A stretch of DNA of 64,000 bases from an uncultured Bacteroidales bacterium. GTDB taxonomy: Bacteria; Bacteroidota; Bacteroidia; Bacteroidales; Paludibacteraceae. Made by a program: the position numbers and the translations under genes. Below are positions 34,178 to 43,210 of this stretch, one piece after another. The first letter of the stretch is position 1. Each line of letters begins with the position of its first letter. Under the pieces are notes generated by a model. That model did no database searches. It was not told the DNA's origin and saw nothing but the letters and a program-made list of their open reading frames with translations. The DNA is taken from NCBI GenBank assembly GCA_934725535.1, contig CAKVBV010000001.1, forward strand, positions 1 to 64,000. The letters run 5' to 3'.

Positions 34178-34756
34178 TTAGAGTTGTCCTGCTTCCACAA
34201 GGTTAATCACGCGCTCCACGATGCGGTCTTTATCCGCAGCGTCATACTCCTCTTTGAGGTCGTTCTTGAATAGTTTGGCGACAAACTGCCAGAAGTTCGC
34301 GCTGAACGTACCTCGGTACATCTGAATAATCTCGTAACTTGTACGGTCGCTTTCCCTGTCCATCAGTTTCATCAGCATCTGCCCTTGCGAAGCCGTCATG
34401 TGACGGAAATCCTGCTCATACTTCCTAAATAGTTGTTTCTCGTACTGCTTCCACCATTTGCGTTGCGCCCGCTTGTCCGGCAGTTTCGCCAATTCCTTGT
34501 CGGCATACTCCATCTCTTTCGTCAGCATTTTGGCGTATGGCAGCGTCTTTTTCACATCGCGTACCGTCCGCCAGTAGAACCTTTCCTGACGTTTGTTCTT
34601 GAACACCATCGGGGGATAGACATAAATGTCGTGCATTCGCGCCATGTAGAACGTATCGCCATGATTCACTTGTAGTTGCAAGGAATCAACTGCTTGCTCT
34701 GCATGCATGGGAAAGCACACAAGGCAACACAATACTATGAGTATCTGATGCTTCAA
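34178..34756 (-). CDS. DUF4294 family protein
   Basis: A 192-residue exported protein of the Bacteroidota DUF4294 family. Signal peptide MKHQILIVLCCLVCFPMHA. The family core MARMHDIYVYPPMVFKNKRQ, then ERFYWRTVRDVKKTLPYAKM and the basic segment LPDKRAQRKWWKQYEKQLFR are all present. The rest is helical. Function is unknown; it is periplasmic or membrane-associated. It follows apbE by 19 bases, so they share a transcript. Confidence 0.82.
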   Translation of the reverse strand: MKHQILIVLCCLVCFPMHAEQAVDSLQLQVNHGDTFYMARMHDIYVYPPMVFKNKRQERFYWRTVRDVKKTLPYAKMLTKEMEYADKELAKLPDKRAQRKWWKQYEKQLFRKYEQDFRHMTASQGQMLMKLMDRESDRTSYEIIQMYRGTFSANFWQFVAKLFKNDLKEEYDAADKDRIVERVINLVEAGQL

Positions 34757-34775
34757 TGAGTGTCTTCCTGTTGTT

Positions 34776-35810
34776 CTATTTGGTCTGCTCGTCGGAAGTG
34801 GAGTATGTCCAATTGGGTGATGTAATCACTTGATATGCAGTGCTATCTTTGCTTGATACGATGAGATAGCAGGCGGCATCCTTTGTGTCGGCAATCATCT
34901 GTAATGCTTCATCAGCACCTAGTACCATACATGCTGTGGCCAGCGCGTCTGCGCGCATACATGAAGATGCTGTTACTGTGGCACTTAGCAGCGAGTGGTT
35001 CACGGGGTAGCCTGTCCGAGGATCAATAGTATGACTGCGACGCTCGCCGTCACGGTAATAGAACTGCCGATAGTTACCCGATGTTGCCATATTGAGATGT
35101 GATGAAGCAATAATATCCTGATAATCGGATGTTGTACCATTTGTATCATCTTGTGGCTTGGATATGCCCACACGCCAAGGCTCACCCTTATCGTTTACAC
35201 CGCGCAACACTAACTCGCCACCTATCTCGACAAGGAAATTCTCACATCCATATTCCGTCAGCAATGCACCTATCACATCACACCCATACCCTTTGGCTAT
35301 GGCACTTGCGTCCAATGTCGTACGGCTGTCGTCTTTCAATAGCCGATGTTCATATAGGGCTATATGCCGGTAGCCGACAAACGCCATTACGCTATCTATT
35401 GCCTTCTGTGTTACTGCATCATATTGCCCTTGGCGCAATCCAAAGCCCCATAGGTTCACTAATGGTGCTACAGTGATGTCGAATGCTCCATGGCTCAACT
35501 CACTCACAGCCTGTGCTTCTATGTACATTCCCTCAAACAAGGCATCAGTTGTGTCGCATTCATTATGATTGATGCGTGCAATCACCGATTGTCGGTTGAA
35601 TATGCTCAACGAAGCATCAAACGCCTTAAGCCGTTGCAAGATAGCCTGTTCCAAGTCTTCTGCACCAGAATACCGGATATTATAATATGTTCCGAATACT
35701 TGTCCTTGGTTGTGGTAGTATTGGGTATGCGGTTCTTCTTCCCATAGTAGAAGAACTGCTAACCCGAATAATACCATTCCCAAGGCTATCCACTTCTTTT
35801 TTCCGTGCAT
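34776..35810 (-). CDS. apbE: FAD:protein FMN transferase (ApbE family)
   Basis: A 344-residue protein that covalently attaches FMN to threonine residues of proteins such as NqrB, NqrC and RnfG. An N-terminal signal anchor (WIALGMVLFGLAVLLLW) puts it in the periplasm. The core motifs FGTYYNIRYSG, GAFDITVAPLVNLWGFG, LDASAIAKGYGCDVI, GGELVLRG, SHTIDPRTGYPV and the later ADALATACMVLG are all of the ApbE type. The start is the ATG at 35810; the upstream in-frame TTG at 35852 reads through an intergenic palindrome. It contains no lipobox Cys after the anchor. Confidence 0.92.
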   Translation of the reverse strand: MHGKKKWIALGMVLFGLAVLLLWEEEPHTQYYHNQGQVFGTYYNIRYSGAEDLEQAILQRLKAFDASLSIFNRQSVIARINHNECDTTDALFEGMYIEAQAVSELSHGAFDITVAPLVNLWGFGLRQGQYDAVTQKAIDSVMAFVGYRHIALYEHRLLKDDSRTTLDASAIAKGYGCDVIGALLTEYGCENFLVEIGGELVLRGVNDKGEPWRVGISKPQDDTNGTTSDYQDIIASSHLNMATSGNYRQFYYRDGERRSHTIDPRTGYPVNHSLLSATVTASSCMRADALATACMVLGADEALQMIADTKDAACYLIVSSKDSTAYQVITSPNWTYSTSDEQTK

Positions 35811-35835
35811 AGAATAATAATTATGAATGAAGCAT

Positions 35836-35858
35836 TTTACCCTCCCCTTCAAGGGAGG
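35836..35858. repeat. CCCTCCC..GGGAGGG palindrome
   Basis: CCCTCCCCTTCAAGGGAGGAGGG between apbE and the next barrel gene, same class as the two copies inside murF. Confidence 0.65.
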
Positions 35859-35879
35859 AGGGCTTGCTGCGGTTTAATA

Positions 35880-36731
35880 TCACCAATCGTTTCCAAAGTA
35901 TAGATTTGCACCGATACATCCGTTCAGTCGTTGTTCCGAGCGGTCGTTAATTTTGCAAATAGCATTGGTTTTGTCTATTCCGTAGCAGTTGAGCATACCT
36001 TCGGCGAACACTGATAGCGAGATGGATGGCAATTCAAATTCGTGTTCAAACCTCAGACTCAGATTATTGAATCCCACGGTGTTCTTGTCTTTCCATACCT
36101 CTTCATAGCCTGTGTATGCGCCACGCCAAGGAGTTATACCTATCCGTGCGCCTATCACACTGCCGAATGGAAGGTTGAAATCGTAGCCTATCTCCACGTA
36201 TGTTGAGAAAGCACGTTTCAGTGTTCCCAGCTCATCTATAAAACCATCACCGCCAAGCACCGTGGTGTACCAATCGAAATAGAATGGAGCATTCTCTACT
36301 AAGTCTCCTAGGTGGAAGCCTGCGTGCAATTCCATTGTGCTGCGCGAGGCATTTTCCTCCAATGTCATATCGCAATTGCGTGTGAGAAATTTCTCACCAC
36401 TGAAATAATAATAGTGCGTCAAATCCACCTGTACGCCCCATCTGTCAAATCCGAGCGTCCAATCCATCTCAGGATTGAGTTCCTGAAATGTCCAGTTATC
36501 TGCGCCTACGTTCCACCAACCGGACAGATACAAGCCTTGCCAGCCGAAAGTTATTGACGGCTGTATTGACAGTCCACCAAGGTTCTGCCCGCGCCAGATG
36601 TAACTACTTACCAAATCAGCTCCCACCTCAAAGGAGAGCCCAATCCCCCTGCCGGCGTTGTTCGCAGCCGAACAAGGAAACGCACCTGCGCCTATCAGCG
36701 CAAGTGCGAAAACCAATACCTTTCTTTTCAT
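35880..36731 (-). CDS. Outer membrane beta-barrel protein, family not identified
   Basis: A 283-residue exported protein. Signal peptide KRKVLVFALALIGAGAFPCSA is followed by alternating strands: GLSFEVGADLVSSYIWRGQNLGGLSIQPSI, then GLYLSGWWNVGA, WGVQVDLTHYYYF, STYVEIGYDFNLPFG and a terminal NGCIGANLYFGNDW. The YIWRGQ turn is typical of TorF-like and MltA-associated barrels that begin with SSYVWRG. It may be a surface porin or channel. It lies between apbE and a small HTH gene. The order (HTH, barrel, ApbE, DUF4294) suggests one unit, but the barrel's role is unknown. Confidence 0.65.
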   Translation of the reverse strand: MKRKVLVFALALIGAGAFPCSAANNAGRGIGLSFEVGADLVSSYIWRGQNLGGLSIQPSITFGWQGLYLSGWWNVGADNWTFQELNPEMDWTLGFDRWGVQVDLTHYYYFSGEKFLTRNCDMTLEENASRSTMELHAGFHLGDLVENAPFYFDWYTTVLGGDGFIDELGTLKRAFSTYVEIGYDFNLPFGSVIGARIGITPWRGAYTGYEEVWKDKNTVGFNNLSLRFEHEFELPSISLSVFAEGMLNCYGIDKTNAICKINDRSEQRLNGCIGANLYFGNDW

Positions 36732-36750
36732 TTATTTACAAAGCGCATAC

Positions 36751-36993
36751 TTACAGCGCATTCTTCTGCTCCCATGCAATACGGAGAGCTACCTCGAGTA
36801 TTCGAGTGTTGTCCAACATCACCACGCCCCCGTCAGGACCGGGCTCGATATGATAACCATTGGTAGCGGTGCCGCGGAAGAAATCGCGAACATCATCGGC
36901 TGCTATACCTAACTCTTCGGCAATAACAGCCGAACTACCATGTGGCAAACTGTCTTTTACTTCTCTGAGTTTGTTGAATGTTGTGCGTATCAT
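36751..36993 (-). CDS. Small HTH-like DNA-binding protein
   Basis: An 80-residue protein: MIRTTFNKLREVKDSLPHGSSAVIAEELGIAADDVRDFFRGTATNGYHIEPG. Helices around ELGIAADDVRDFF resemble the helix-turn-helix of a small Bacteroidales family often seen as MNTTFKKIRDSLPYGSRKMIAEKTGLS-type proteins. The end (NTRILEVALRIAWEQKNA) is a helical dimerisation-like tail. It is cytoplasmic, probably a local regulator. Its promoter (37076-37107) overlaps the end of nadD. Confidence 0.6.
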   Translation of the reverse strand: MIRTTFNKLREVKDSLPHGSSAVIAEELGIAADDVRDFFRGTATNGYHIEPGPDGGVVMLDNTRILEVALRIAWEQKNAL

Positions 36994-37075
36994 ACTATTT
37001 GTATTTATGGGTTAATGATTACTGCTTCTTGTTCCTCCGAGGTATGCCGCAAAGGTGGACAACTCGTTTCGGCTA

Positions 37076-37107
37076 CAAAGGTAATTATTTATTTTTGTAC
37101 TTGCAAA
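37076..37107 (-). promoter_or_regulatory. Bacteroidota promoter of the small HTH gene
   Basis: Reverse complement TTTG (37104-37107), 20 bases, TACCTTTG (37076-37083). The -33 part lies in the last codons of nadD. Confidence 0.62.
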
Positions 37108-37604
37108 TTATTTCGTATTTCTGTGGAAGAAATATCAAAATACGGTGCGTCGTGTAGCACACAGATGTTTCCCGTATAGGGAATATCAGCACTTTGATAC
37201 CCTCGGCGTGGGTACACAAACACCCGATAATGTGCTAAGATATACGTGTAGTCTCTCCACTTGTAGAAGATGCTCAAGTTGTCCTCGCCAATGATAAGTG
37301 TGAACGTATGTTCGGGGTATGCCTTTACCAACGCTCGCAATGTCTCTGCCGTATAGGTGGGGTGGGGTAAATGAAATTCAAAGTCGGATGCTACCAACCC
37401 TTGTTTGCCCGCAATGGCAGCTTGCACTTGCTCCAATCGTACCAACTCGTCTGCGAGGGTCGCTGGGTCTTTCAGCGGGTTGTTGGGCGACACCATCAGC
37501 CACACCTCGTCCAAGTCAGTGTGCGCTACCACCCATTCTGCCAGCCCCACATGTCCGAAATGCACGGGGTTAAACGAACCTCCGTATATGCCTATCTTTG
37601 CCAT
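37089..37604 (-). CDS. nadD: Nicotinate-nucleotide adenylyltransferase NadD
   Basis: A 171-residue nucleotidyltransferase making nicotinate adenine dinucleotide in NAD synthesis. The motif GGSFNPVHFGHVGLAEW (Rossmann phosphate loop with HxGH) and the late ISSTEIRNNL are intact, and LIIGEDNLSIFYKWRDY is typical. At 171 residues it is slightly shorter than the common 190. A TraB-like gene lies 20 bases upstream of its start (minus strand). Confidence 0.93.
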   Translation of the reverse strand: MAKIGIYGGSFNPVHFGHVGLAEWVVAHTDLDEVWLMVSPNNPLKDPATLADELVRLEQVQAAIAGKQGLVASDFEFHLPHPTYTAETLRALVKAYPEHTFTLIIGEDNLSIFYKWRDYTYILAHYRVFVYPRRGYQSADIPYTGNICVLHDAPYFDISSTEIRNNLQVQK

Positions 37605-37624
37605 ACTGTATTTTGACGATGTTG

Positions 37625-38509
37625 CTATCTGTTGACGGCTTTCACGCGATAGCCTGCTTTTCTGAGGCAGGCTAATAGCCCATCTTCACCGCCTATATAG
37701 GTGGCATTTAGTGTGATAAAAGCACCTCCTTCACGCAAATAGGGCTGTAAACGTTTTGCCCATACCTGGTTGCGACGGGCATATACCTGATAATCGGAAA
37801 AGGAGATGGTGCTTTGATTATCAGGGGATTTTATCAGGTATGCCATATCGGTCAATCGCCCATATTTATACATAGTCAGCAATTCACGTTCTATGCGTGT
37901 TTCTCGCTCGGGATATTCCACTATATGCAGTAATTCCTTGCATTGCCACCCAAAGGGTTCGCGGTCAAACAGCATATACATCGTTTCTCCTACATCATCC
38001 AAACCATACACGACTTTGCCGCTTTCAGAGGCTATATGCTCAAAGAACGTCTCCATAGACCGCTCCTCGTTGTAGCCCAACCATTGTTTTAGCAACTCAT
38101 TCCGATACATCTCTGTGAGGTACGATGGTTTCATGCGTGCCAGTTTATCCAAGTCCATGCCGAGCGTGAGCAGCAAGGCGTCATTGATATCTTTATACTC
38201 CTGCTGAGTATAGAAACTTGTCAGCCGTATGGAATCCGGCAACAGAGCCGCCTGCCGCAAGGCTGCCAATGCTTCATAGTCCTGCATGGCAAATTCGGTA
38301 ATCACCTTGTCGCACCTGCTATAACATTTGAATACCGACGGAATCGTGTCCAAAAACGTGATATCCACCAATTTGTTGGTTGCTAATACGTACGATTTAC
38401 TCCGTACCGAATTGCCGGATACCTCATATAGCACCTGTGCCTGTCCTCCACTTCCGACGAGTAAACAGCAAACTATCCCAATTATGTACCAAATCTTCTG
38501 TTTTGTCAT
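37625..38509 (-). CDS. TraB/GumN family protein lacking both GxxH motifs
   Basis: A 294-residue exported protein: signal peptide TKQKIWYIIGIVCCLLVGSGGQA, then VLYEVSGNSVRSKSYVLATN and the family layout (EFAMQDYEALAALRQAALLP, QEYKDINDALLLTLGMDLDKL, LPKW-type DDVGE). TraB/GumN proteins are thought to be metallopeptidases with two conserved GxxH motifs. Here the first reads LATNK, where GTHH is usual, and the second reads NATYIGGEDGLL, where GALHLPGEDGL is usual. Both histidine sites are lost, so it may be a non-enzymatic member. The ATG at 38509 is chosen over an earlier one at 38545. Confidence 0.7.
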   Translation of the reverse strand: MTKQKIWYIIGIVCCLLVGSGGQAQVLYEVSGNSVRSKSYVLATNKLVDITFLDTIPSVFKCYSRCDKVITEFAMQDYEALAALRQAALLPDSIRLTSFYTQQEYKDINDALLLTLGMDLDKLARMKPSYLTEMYRNELLKQWLGYNEERSMETFFEHIASESGKVVYGLDDVGETMYMLFDREPFGWQCKELLHIVEYPERETRIERELLTMYKYGRLTDMAYLIKSPDNQSTISFSDYQVYARRNQVWAKRLQPYLREGGAFITLNATYIGGEDGLLACLRKAGYRVKAVNR

Positions 38510-38623
38510 TGCCACTGTGCAATAAAAATAGATAGCAATACTCACGTTCTATACATTGTTGTATGTATAAAATGTGAAAACTGACAGCATTACTGCTCTT
38601 CTATGTACAAAACCGATAAGCCT

Positions 38624-40087
38624 TTATATACTCCACTCAAAACCGTCTTTGGTATCCTTGATATGGAAGCCGAGAGCGGTGAGGGAGTCGCGAATCTTGT
38701 CCGAAGTAGCCCAATCCTTGTTGCGCTTGGCGTCAAGGCGCATATTCAGCAGCAAGTCCACTGCGCCGTGCAATGCCTGTTGGTCGGCAGAAGAGTCGGC
38801 TGTATTGTTCAGACGCAAGCCGAGAATATCAATGGCATACTCCTTCCAAACGGCACGGAGTTCGTCCAAGTCCGCCTGTGAGATAGTGCCCTTGCCGTCG
38901 AAGACGGTGTTGATAGCACGTGCAGAATCAAAGAGGTGCGAGATGACAACAGGCGTATTGAGGTCATCGTCCATAGCCTCCGCACAACGTTCCCGCAAGC
39001 CGCTTATGTCCACCGTAGAGGTGGCTGACGGTTGCAGTTTCTGCAAACGCTCGTATGCCTCCGTGAAACGCGCCAACCCCTTCTCCGCCGCAATGAGTGC
39101 ATCATTGGAGAAATCCACCGTCGAGCGGTAATGTGCCATCAGTATGAAGAACCGTATCACCATAGGCGCGAACGGTTGCGTCAGCAACGGATGGTCACCG
39201 TTGAAGAACTGCTCAAGGGTGATGAAGTTGTTGTAACTCTTGCCCATCTTCTTGCCTGCGATGGTAATCATGTTGTTGTGCATCCAATAGCGCACACTCT
39301 CATGCCCGAGGGCGGCACACGATTGTGCAATCTCCGCCTCATGGTGCGGGAACATCAGGTCCATACCGCCGCCGTGAATGTCAAATGTCTCACCGAGGTA
39401 CTTGCTTCCCATCGTCGAGCACTCGATATGCCAACCCGGGAAACCCTCGCTCCATGGGCTGGGCCAATGCATGATATGCTCGGGCGAAGCCTTCTTCCAA
39501 AGGGCGAAATCGTAACTGTGCTTCTTCTCCTGCTGCCCGTCCAACTCGCGGGTCTCAGTCTTGATGTCCTCGAGGTTGCGCCCCGACAACTTGCCGTAGG
39601 GGAAGTCCTTGGCGTACTTCTCCACGTCCATATACACACTGCCGTTGACCACGTAGGCATAGCCGTGGTCCAGTATCTTCTGCACAAACGCCTCCTGCTC
39701 AATGATATGCCCGCTGGCATGTGGCTCTATACTCGGAGACAGAACGCCCAACAACTCCATATCGTGGTGGTAGCGGTTGGTGTAGTACTGCACTATCTCC
39801 ATAGGCTCCAACTGCTCCAGTCGGGCTTTCTTCTCTATCTTGTCCTCACCCTCGTCGGCATCGTGCTCAAGGTGCCCCACATCCGTGATATTGCGCACGT
39901 AGCGCACCTTATAGCCAAGGTGTTGGAGGTAGCGGAACAGCACATCGAATGTGATAGCGGGACGCGCGTGACCCAGATGGGCATCGCCATAGACGGTCGG
40001 ACCGCACACGTACATGCCCACATGCCCCTCGTGAAGAGGGCGGAAATACTCCTTGGTGCGGGAGAGTGTATTGTAAATCTGCAACAT
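38624..40087 (-). CDS. cysS: Cysteinyl-tRNA synthetase CysS
   Basis: A 487-residue class I synthetase. Zinc ligand Cys and the HIGH-like motif are in [20 protein letters not shown]; further zinc ligands in WHIECSTMG and the [14 protein letters not shown] segment; the KMSKS loop reads KKMGKSYNN. The C-terminal DALR and anticodon-binding parts are present. All core features are normal. It has its own promoter at 40120-40151. Confidence 0.96.
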   Translation of the reverse strand: MLQIYNTLSRTKEYFRPLHEGHVGMYVCGPTVYGDAHLGHARPAITFDVLFRYLQHLGYKVRYVRNITDVGHLEHDADEGEDKIEKKARLEQLEPMEIVQYYTNRYHHDMELLGVLSPSIEPHASGHIIEQEAFVQKILDHGYAYVVNGSVYMDVEKYAKDFPYGKLSGRNLEDIKTETRELDGQQEKKHSYDFALWKKASPEHIMHWPSPWSEGFPGWHIECSTMGSKYLGETFDIHGGGMDLMFPHHEAEIAQSCAALGHESVRYWMHNNMITIAGKKMGKSYNNFITLEQFFNGDHPLLTQPFAPMVIRFFILMAHYRSTVDFSNDALIAAEKGLARFTEAYERLQKLQPSATSTVDISGLRERCAEAMDDDLNTPVVISHLFDSARAINTVFDGKGTISQADLDELRAVWKEYAIDILGLRLNNTADSSADQQALHGAVDLLLNMRLDAKRNKDWATSDKIRDSLTALGFHIKDTKDGFEWSI

Positions 40088-40119
40088 ACTTAACTATTAT
40101 CTTTCAAACATTTCGACGA

Positions 40120-40151
40120 CAAAATTACAACTTTTTCTGTATACCTGCAAG
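40120..40151 (-). promoter_or_regulatory. Bacteroidota promoter of cysS
   Basis: Reverse complement CTTG (40148-40151), 20 bases, TAATTTTG (40120-40127). Confidence 0.68.
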
Positions 40152-40169
40152 CATTTTGATTCTTGCCAC

Positions 40170-40793
40170 CTACTTATTCTTCGTTTTCACAGCCGCCATC
40201 AGTCTGGCATTCGGTCCTGTCAATTGCTTGTCAACCAGCCCTTTTTGTCGCGCAAAAGTAGTCCAGTCTTTGGCTCCTTTCTCGCGCAGCGGCAGTCCCA
40301 ATTGCAGGTAGTGGCAGTAGGCGATACCCAATGCATCGGTGGCGTCTAATTTCTTCGGCATATCCTCCTCCGGAATATGCAGGAAACGCTGCAACATCGC
40401 CGCCACCTGCTGTTTGTCGGCATGCCCGTTGCCCGTGATGGCCATCTTGATTTTCATGGGCGAATACTCATTGATGGGCAAATCCTTGGACAGGGCAGCC
40501 GCAATGGCCACGCCCTGCGCATGCACGATTTTTATCATCGTCTGCGGATTCTTGTCCACAAACTGCGTCTCAATGGCCAGTTCCGTCGGGTGGTACTCCT
40601 CTATCAACTCTTGCAGAAAAAAGAACTCCCGCTGCAAACGCGCATATTGGTCCTCCAATTTATGCACATCGTACACACCGAATGTCACCAACTCCGCACG
40701 CTTGCCCGATGTGTGCAACAGCGCATACCCCATATACAGCGTACCGGGGTCAATACCCAGAATCAGATGCTCTTTTACCAGTTTGTCAAGCAT
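40170..40793 (-). CDS. ruvC: Holliday junction resolvase RuvC
   Basis: A 207-residue endonuclease cutting four-way junctions with RuvAB. Acidic active-site residues are visible: Asp in ILGIDPGTLYMGYALL, Glu in LAIETQFVDKNPQT, and the pair in DATDALGIAYCHYLQ. The C-terminal basic tail (NARLMAAVKTKNK) is long. It overlaps the GH65-like gene upstream by 19 bases and ends the ftsB-(68 aa)-lacI-GH65N-ruvC string. Confidence 0.93.
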   Translation of the reverse strand: MLDKLVKEHLILGIDPGTLYMGYALLHTSGKRAELVTFGVYDVHKLEDQYARLQREFFFLQELIEEYHPTELAIETQFVDKNPQTMIKIVHAQGVAIAAALSKDLPINEYSPMKIKMAITGNGHADKQQVAAMLQRFLHIPEEDMPKKLDATDALGIAYCHYLQLGLPLREKGAKDWTTFARQKGLVDKQLTGPNARLMAAVKTKNK

Positions 40794-41536
40794 GCCACCG
40801 CACTGTCTATCAAGGTGTCTTTCTCATGATTACGCGAATCCAGCACCACCACGCGTTTCCGCAATACGTATGTCTCGCCTTCCCGTATCGGCAACGTGGC
40901 GGAATACCCCACAATGTGCTGCTTCTCTATCTTTATCGGGCGATGAGTTACAGGCACCCCGTCACGCAGAATAACATAATTCATCGCGCAACAGAGTTGC
41001 AAACCTTCATGCCGCATCTGCAGCCACATCCAACTCAAGTCCTGTCCCACGTAGTTCATCAGCGGATACCACTCCACAGCCTCTTCGCCGCCGCCCAGCA
41101 ACGCGAGAAGCGAAATAGGACCGTTGTAGTTCTCCGAATGTACCTTATATGTGATTTGCATCGCCTCCTTGTTGTTCGATAGCAACTCTCGTATGGCTTT
41201 GATATTCAACCTGTAACCTTTGGGAGATACCGTCGTGAACGCCCGCTCCAGCAAGGGCTCGTTTTTGTGCAGGCAACGGAAGAACTTTTCCACCGTCCAA
41301 TCCGCCAAGTCTAATCGCTCATCGTGCAAACGGACCGAGATAGACGATATATTCGGTATCGGCTTCTCCACACCTTTTATATAGGTGTGCAACTTCTGCG
41401 GAGCGGCATAATGTTCCTCGAAATGGGCCGTCTGGCACAGATAGTCATTTGCAAACGACAACTGTTGCTCTATTTCAGGCTCATGCGCAGGGTCCCACTC
41501 GTGCTGTTCTATTGTCCAAGTATTGTATTCTAACAT
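40775..41536 (-). CDS. Stand-alone GH65 N-terminal domain (truncated maltose/kojibiose phosphorylase-like)
   Basis: A 253-residue protein that matches only the N-terminal beta-sandwich of glycoside hydrolase family 65. Recognisable parts are AHFEEHYAAPQKLHTYIKGV, ISVRLHDERLDLADWTVEKF, CLHKNEPLLERAFTTVSPKG and LQLCCAMNYVIL. The catalytic (alpha/alpha)6 barrel with the general-acid Glu and the phosphate-binding residues is absent. The gene ends 19 bases inside ruvC, with no remnant of the rest. It begins one base after the lacI stop (TGATATG), so it is translationally coupled to a sugar-type regulator. It could be a remnant of a maltose operon or a reused carbohydrate-binding domain. No catalysis is expected. 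Confidence 0.75.
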   Translation of the reverse strand: MLEYNTWTIEQHEWDPAHEPEIEQQLSFANDYLCQTAHFEEHYAAPQKLHTYIKGVEKPIPNISSISVRLHDERLDLADWTVEKFFRCLHKNEPLLERAFTTVSPKGYRLNIKAIRELLSNNKEAMQITYKVHSENYNGPISLLALLGGGEEAVEWYPLMNYVGQDLSWMWLQMRHEGLQLCCAMNYVILRDGVPVTHRPIKIEKQHIVGYSATLPIREGETYVLRKRVVVLDSRNHEKDTLIDSAVACLTNW

Positions 41537-41537
41537 A

Positions 41538-42539
41538 TCATTTTGTCGTTTCGCGTACCACCAAATCCGTCGGCACCATCTCTGTCTGCCGCACACGCTC
41601 ATCGCCGTCCAAACGCTTGAGCAAACGCAGCATGGCTCGGTGTCCTATCTCTGCACCATGTTGCTGAACGGTCGTCAGCATAGGCGATGTAGTACGGCAC
41701 AACGGGTCGTCCGAAAAACCGCATATCGCCAACTCCTGAGGTATCCGAACACCCAGTATCTGCGCAGCATACAGCACACCCGACGCGCAGTTGTCGTTCA
41801 CGCAAAAGATAGCGTCAGGCTTCTCCTCGCGCTGCAACACTATTGGGGTCTCTATAATAGCCTGCGCACGACTGTCGCATATCACCACGTCATCTTCACT
41901 GCACGGAAAACCATAGTGCAGCAAGGCATCACGCCAACCCTGATAACGCCTGCGCGCCACCTCCAACTGCATAGGCGACGAGAAGTACGCTATATGCTTG
42001 CAACCCGTCTGTATCAGGTACTCCACCGCGGTGTACGCTCCCATATAATCGTCCGACAACACTTGGTCGCAGTTCAGCGACGGGCAAGGACGGTCATACA
42101 GCACCAGCGGAATACCGCTGTTGATAACGTCCTGCAGGTGCTCCAATCGCTCTGTCTGTTTGCTCACACCTACCAGAATCCCTGCCACGCGACTGCCTAT
42201 CAATGCCTGAATACCTTGCACTTCCTTCTCTATGTTCTCCCCGGTCTGGCATATCAGTATCTTATATCCTGCCTCGTTGGCGGTGTGCTCTATCCCGTCC
42301 AGTACACTGGAGAAAAAGTGATGGTTGACCTCCGGCAGCACCACGCCTATCACATTGTTTCGGCATGTGCGCAGGCTGCTTGCCATCATATTGGGCTTGT
42401 AATGCAGCCGTCGTGCGCACTCCCGTACATCATGTTTCGTCTTGTCGCTGATGTCGGGGTGGTTCTGCAAGGCACGGCTCACCGTGGACACCGAGATGCC
42501 CAACTCGCGCGCTATATCTTTGATGGTTATTGCTTTCAT
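41538..42539 (-). CDS. LacI family transcriptional regulator
   Basis: A 333-residue regulator. The N-terminal HTH and hinge (ITIKDIARELGISVSTVSRA, then LQNHPDISDKTKHDVRECAR) are canonical. The periplasmic-binding-protein-like sensor domain follows (GVVLPEVNHHFFSSVLDGIE, VLYDRP, FCVNDNCASGVLYAAQ). Ligand unknown; the link to a GH65 domain suggests alpha-glucans or malto-oligosaccharides. No operator was recognised nearby. Upstream in the same string: ftsB-like gene and a small membrane gene. Confidence 0.92.
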   Translation of the reverse strand: MKAITIKDIARELGISVSTVSRALQNHPDISDKTKHDVRECARRLHYKPNMMASSLRTCRNNVIGVVLPEVNHHFFSSVLDGIEHTANEAGYKILICQTGENIEKEVQGIQALIGSRVAGILVGVSKQTERLEHLQDVINSGIPLVLYDRPCPSLNCDQVLSDDYMGAYTAVEYLIQTGCKHIAYFSSPMQLEVARRRYQGWRDALLHYGFPCSEDDVVICDSRAQAIIETPIVLQREEKPDAIFCVNDNCASGVLYAAQILGVRIPQELAICGFSDDPLCRTTSPMLTTVQQHGAEIGHRAMLRLLKRLDGDERVRQTEMVPTDLVVRETTK

Positions 42540-42560
42540 CTTCTGCTGTACCCGTGCAAA

Positions 42561-42767
42561 TCATTTGTTCTCATCACCCTCGTTCTCATCCGAAGGCTTA
42601 ATGTGGTCTGCTTTCTCCCGACTGCGCAATGCGCCTCGGAATATCACTGTCACGGCACCTGCCACCAGCACATAATCCGAATAGGGTTGCATCTTCATGT
42701 AACTCATCACGCAACCCGCCAGCAGCACCGCCAACCCGACTACCAACAGCACATTACTCCATCTCAT
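42561..42767 (-). CDS. Small two-helix membrane protein
   Basis: A 68-residue protein with two membrane helices (VLLVVGLAVLLAGCVMSYM and YVLVAGAVTVIFRGALRS) joined by a short loop, then a charged tail (KPSDENEGDENK). I recognise this type as commonly following ftsB-like genes in Bacteroidales, but its role is unknown. Gap to ftsB is 12 bases, to lacI 21 bases, so one transcript is likely. Confidence 0.6.
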   Translation of the reverse strand: MRWSNVLLVVGLAVLLAGCVMSYMKMQPYSDYVLVAGAVTVIFRGALRSREKADHIKPSDENEGDENK

Positions 42768-42779
42768 AATTCTTAATTC

Positions 42780-43082
42780 TTAATTCTTAAACACGTACAC
42801 ATCCTCTTTATCCGTATGCATACCATATTGTTCGCGTGCAAAACGCTCCAAACTGTCTGTATCTTGCAGCACCTCCATAGTGTGCAACGCGTGCTCCGTA
42901 TCTTCGCGGGCTGCACGCACTTGTTGCTCCGCATTATGTATCTGTCTGCTCTTCTGCAACCGTTTCACCACGCTTTGGTCTCCGATAAACAAATACACAA
43001 CCGCAAACACTAATATGGTAATTACATACTTGTTAGTCAGCCACTTGCGTACTTTGCTTCTTGTCTTTTCTTCGTCTTCCAT
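42780..43082 (-). CDS. FtsB/DivIC septum formation initiator protein
   Basis: A 100-residue protein with a short basic cytoplasmic part, one membrane helix (KYVITILVFAVVYLFIGD), and a periplasmic coiled coil (residues 40-75) ending in a small conserved motif (LERFAREQYGMHTDKEDVYV). This is the layout of FtsB/DivIC, which pairs with FtsL and FtsQ to control septal wall synthesis. The start at 43082 is chosen over an upstream in-frame start at 43169 because the extra 29 residues are not family-like. Promoter at 43127-43157. Confidence 0.85.
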   Translation of the reverse strand: MEDEEKTRSKVRKWLTNKYVITILVFAVVYLFIGDQSVVKRLQKSRQIHNAEQQVRAAREDTEHALHTMEVLQDTDSLERFAREQYGMHTDKEDVYVFKN

Positions 43083-43126
43083 TCTCTGTAATCTGTTTGT
43101 TTCCGCAACATTTCTGAAACACCCTG

Positions 43127-43157
43127 CAAAATTACTGCAATTTTTCGATATACACAA
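43127..43157 (-). promoter_or_regulatory. Bacteroidota promoter of the ftsB-lacI-ruvC string
   Basis: Reverse complement TTG (43155-43157), 20 bases, TAATTTTG (43127-43134), 45 bases upstream of the chosen ATG. Confidence 0.7.
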
Positions 43158-43210
43158 CCCACCCGTCACTTCTTTTCTGTCCCATCGTCCCCAAAACTAT
43201 GTGCCATTTC

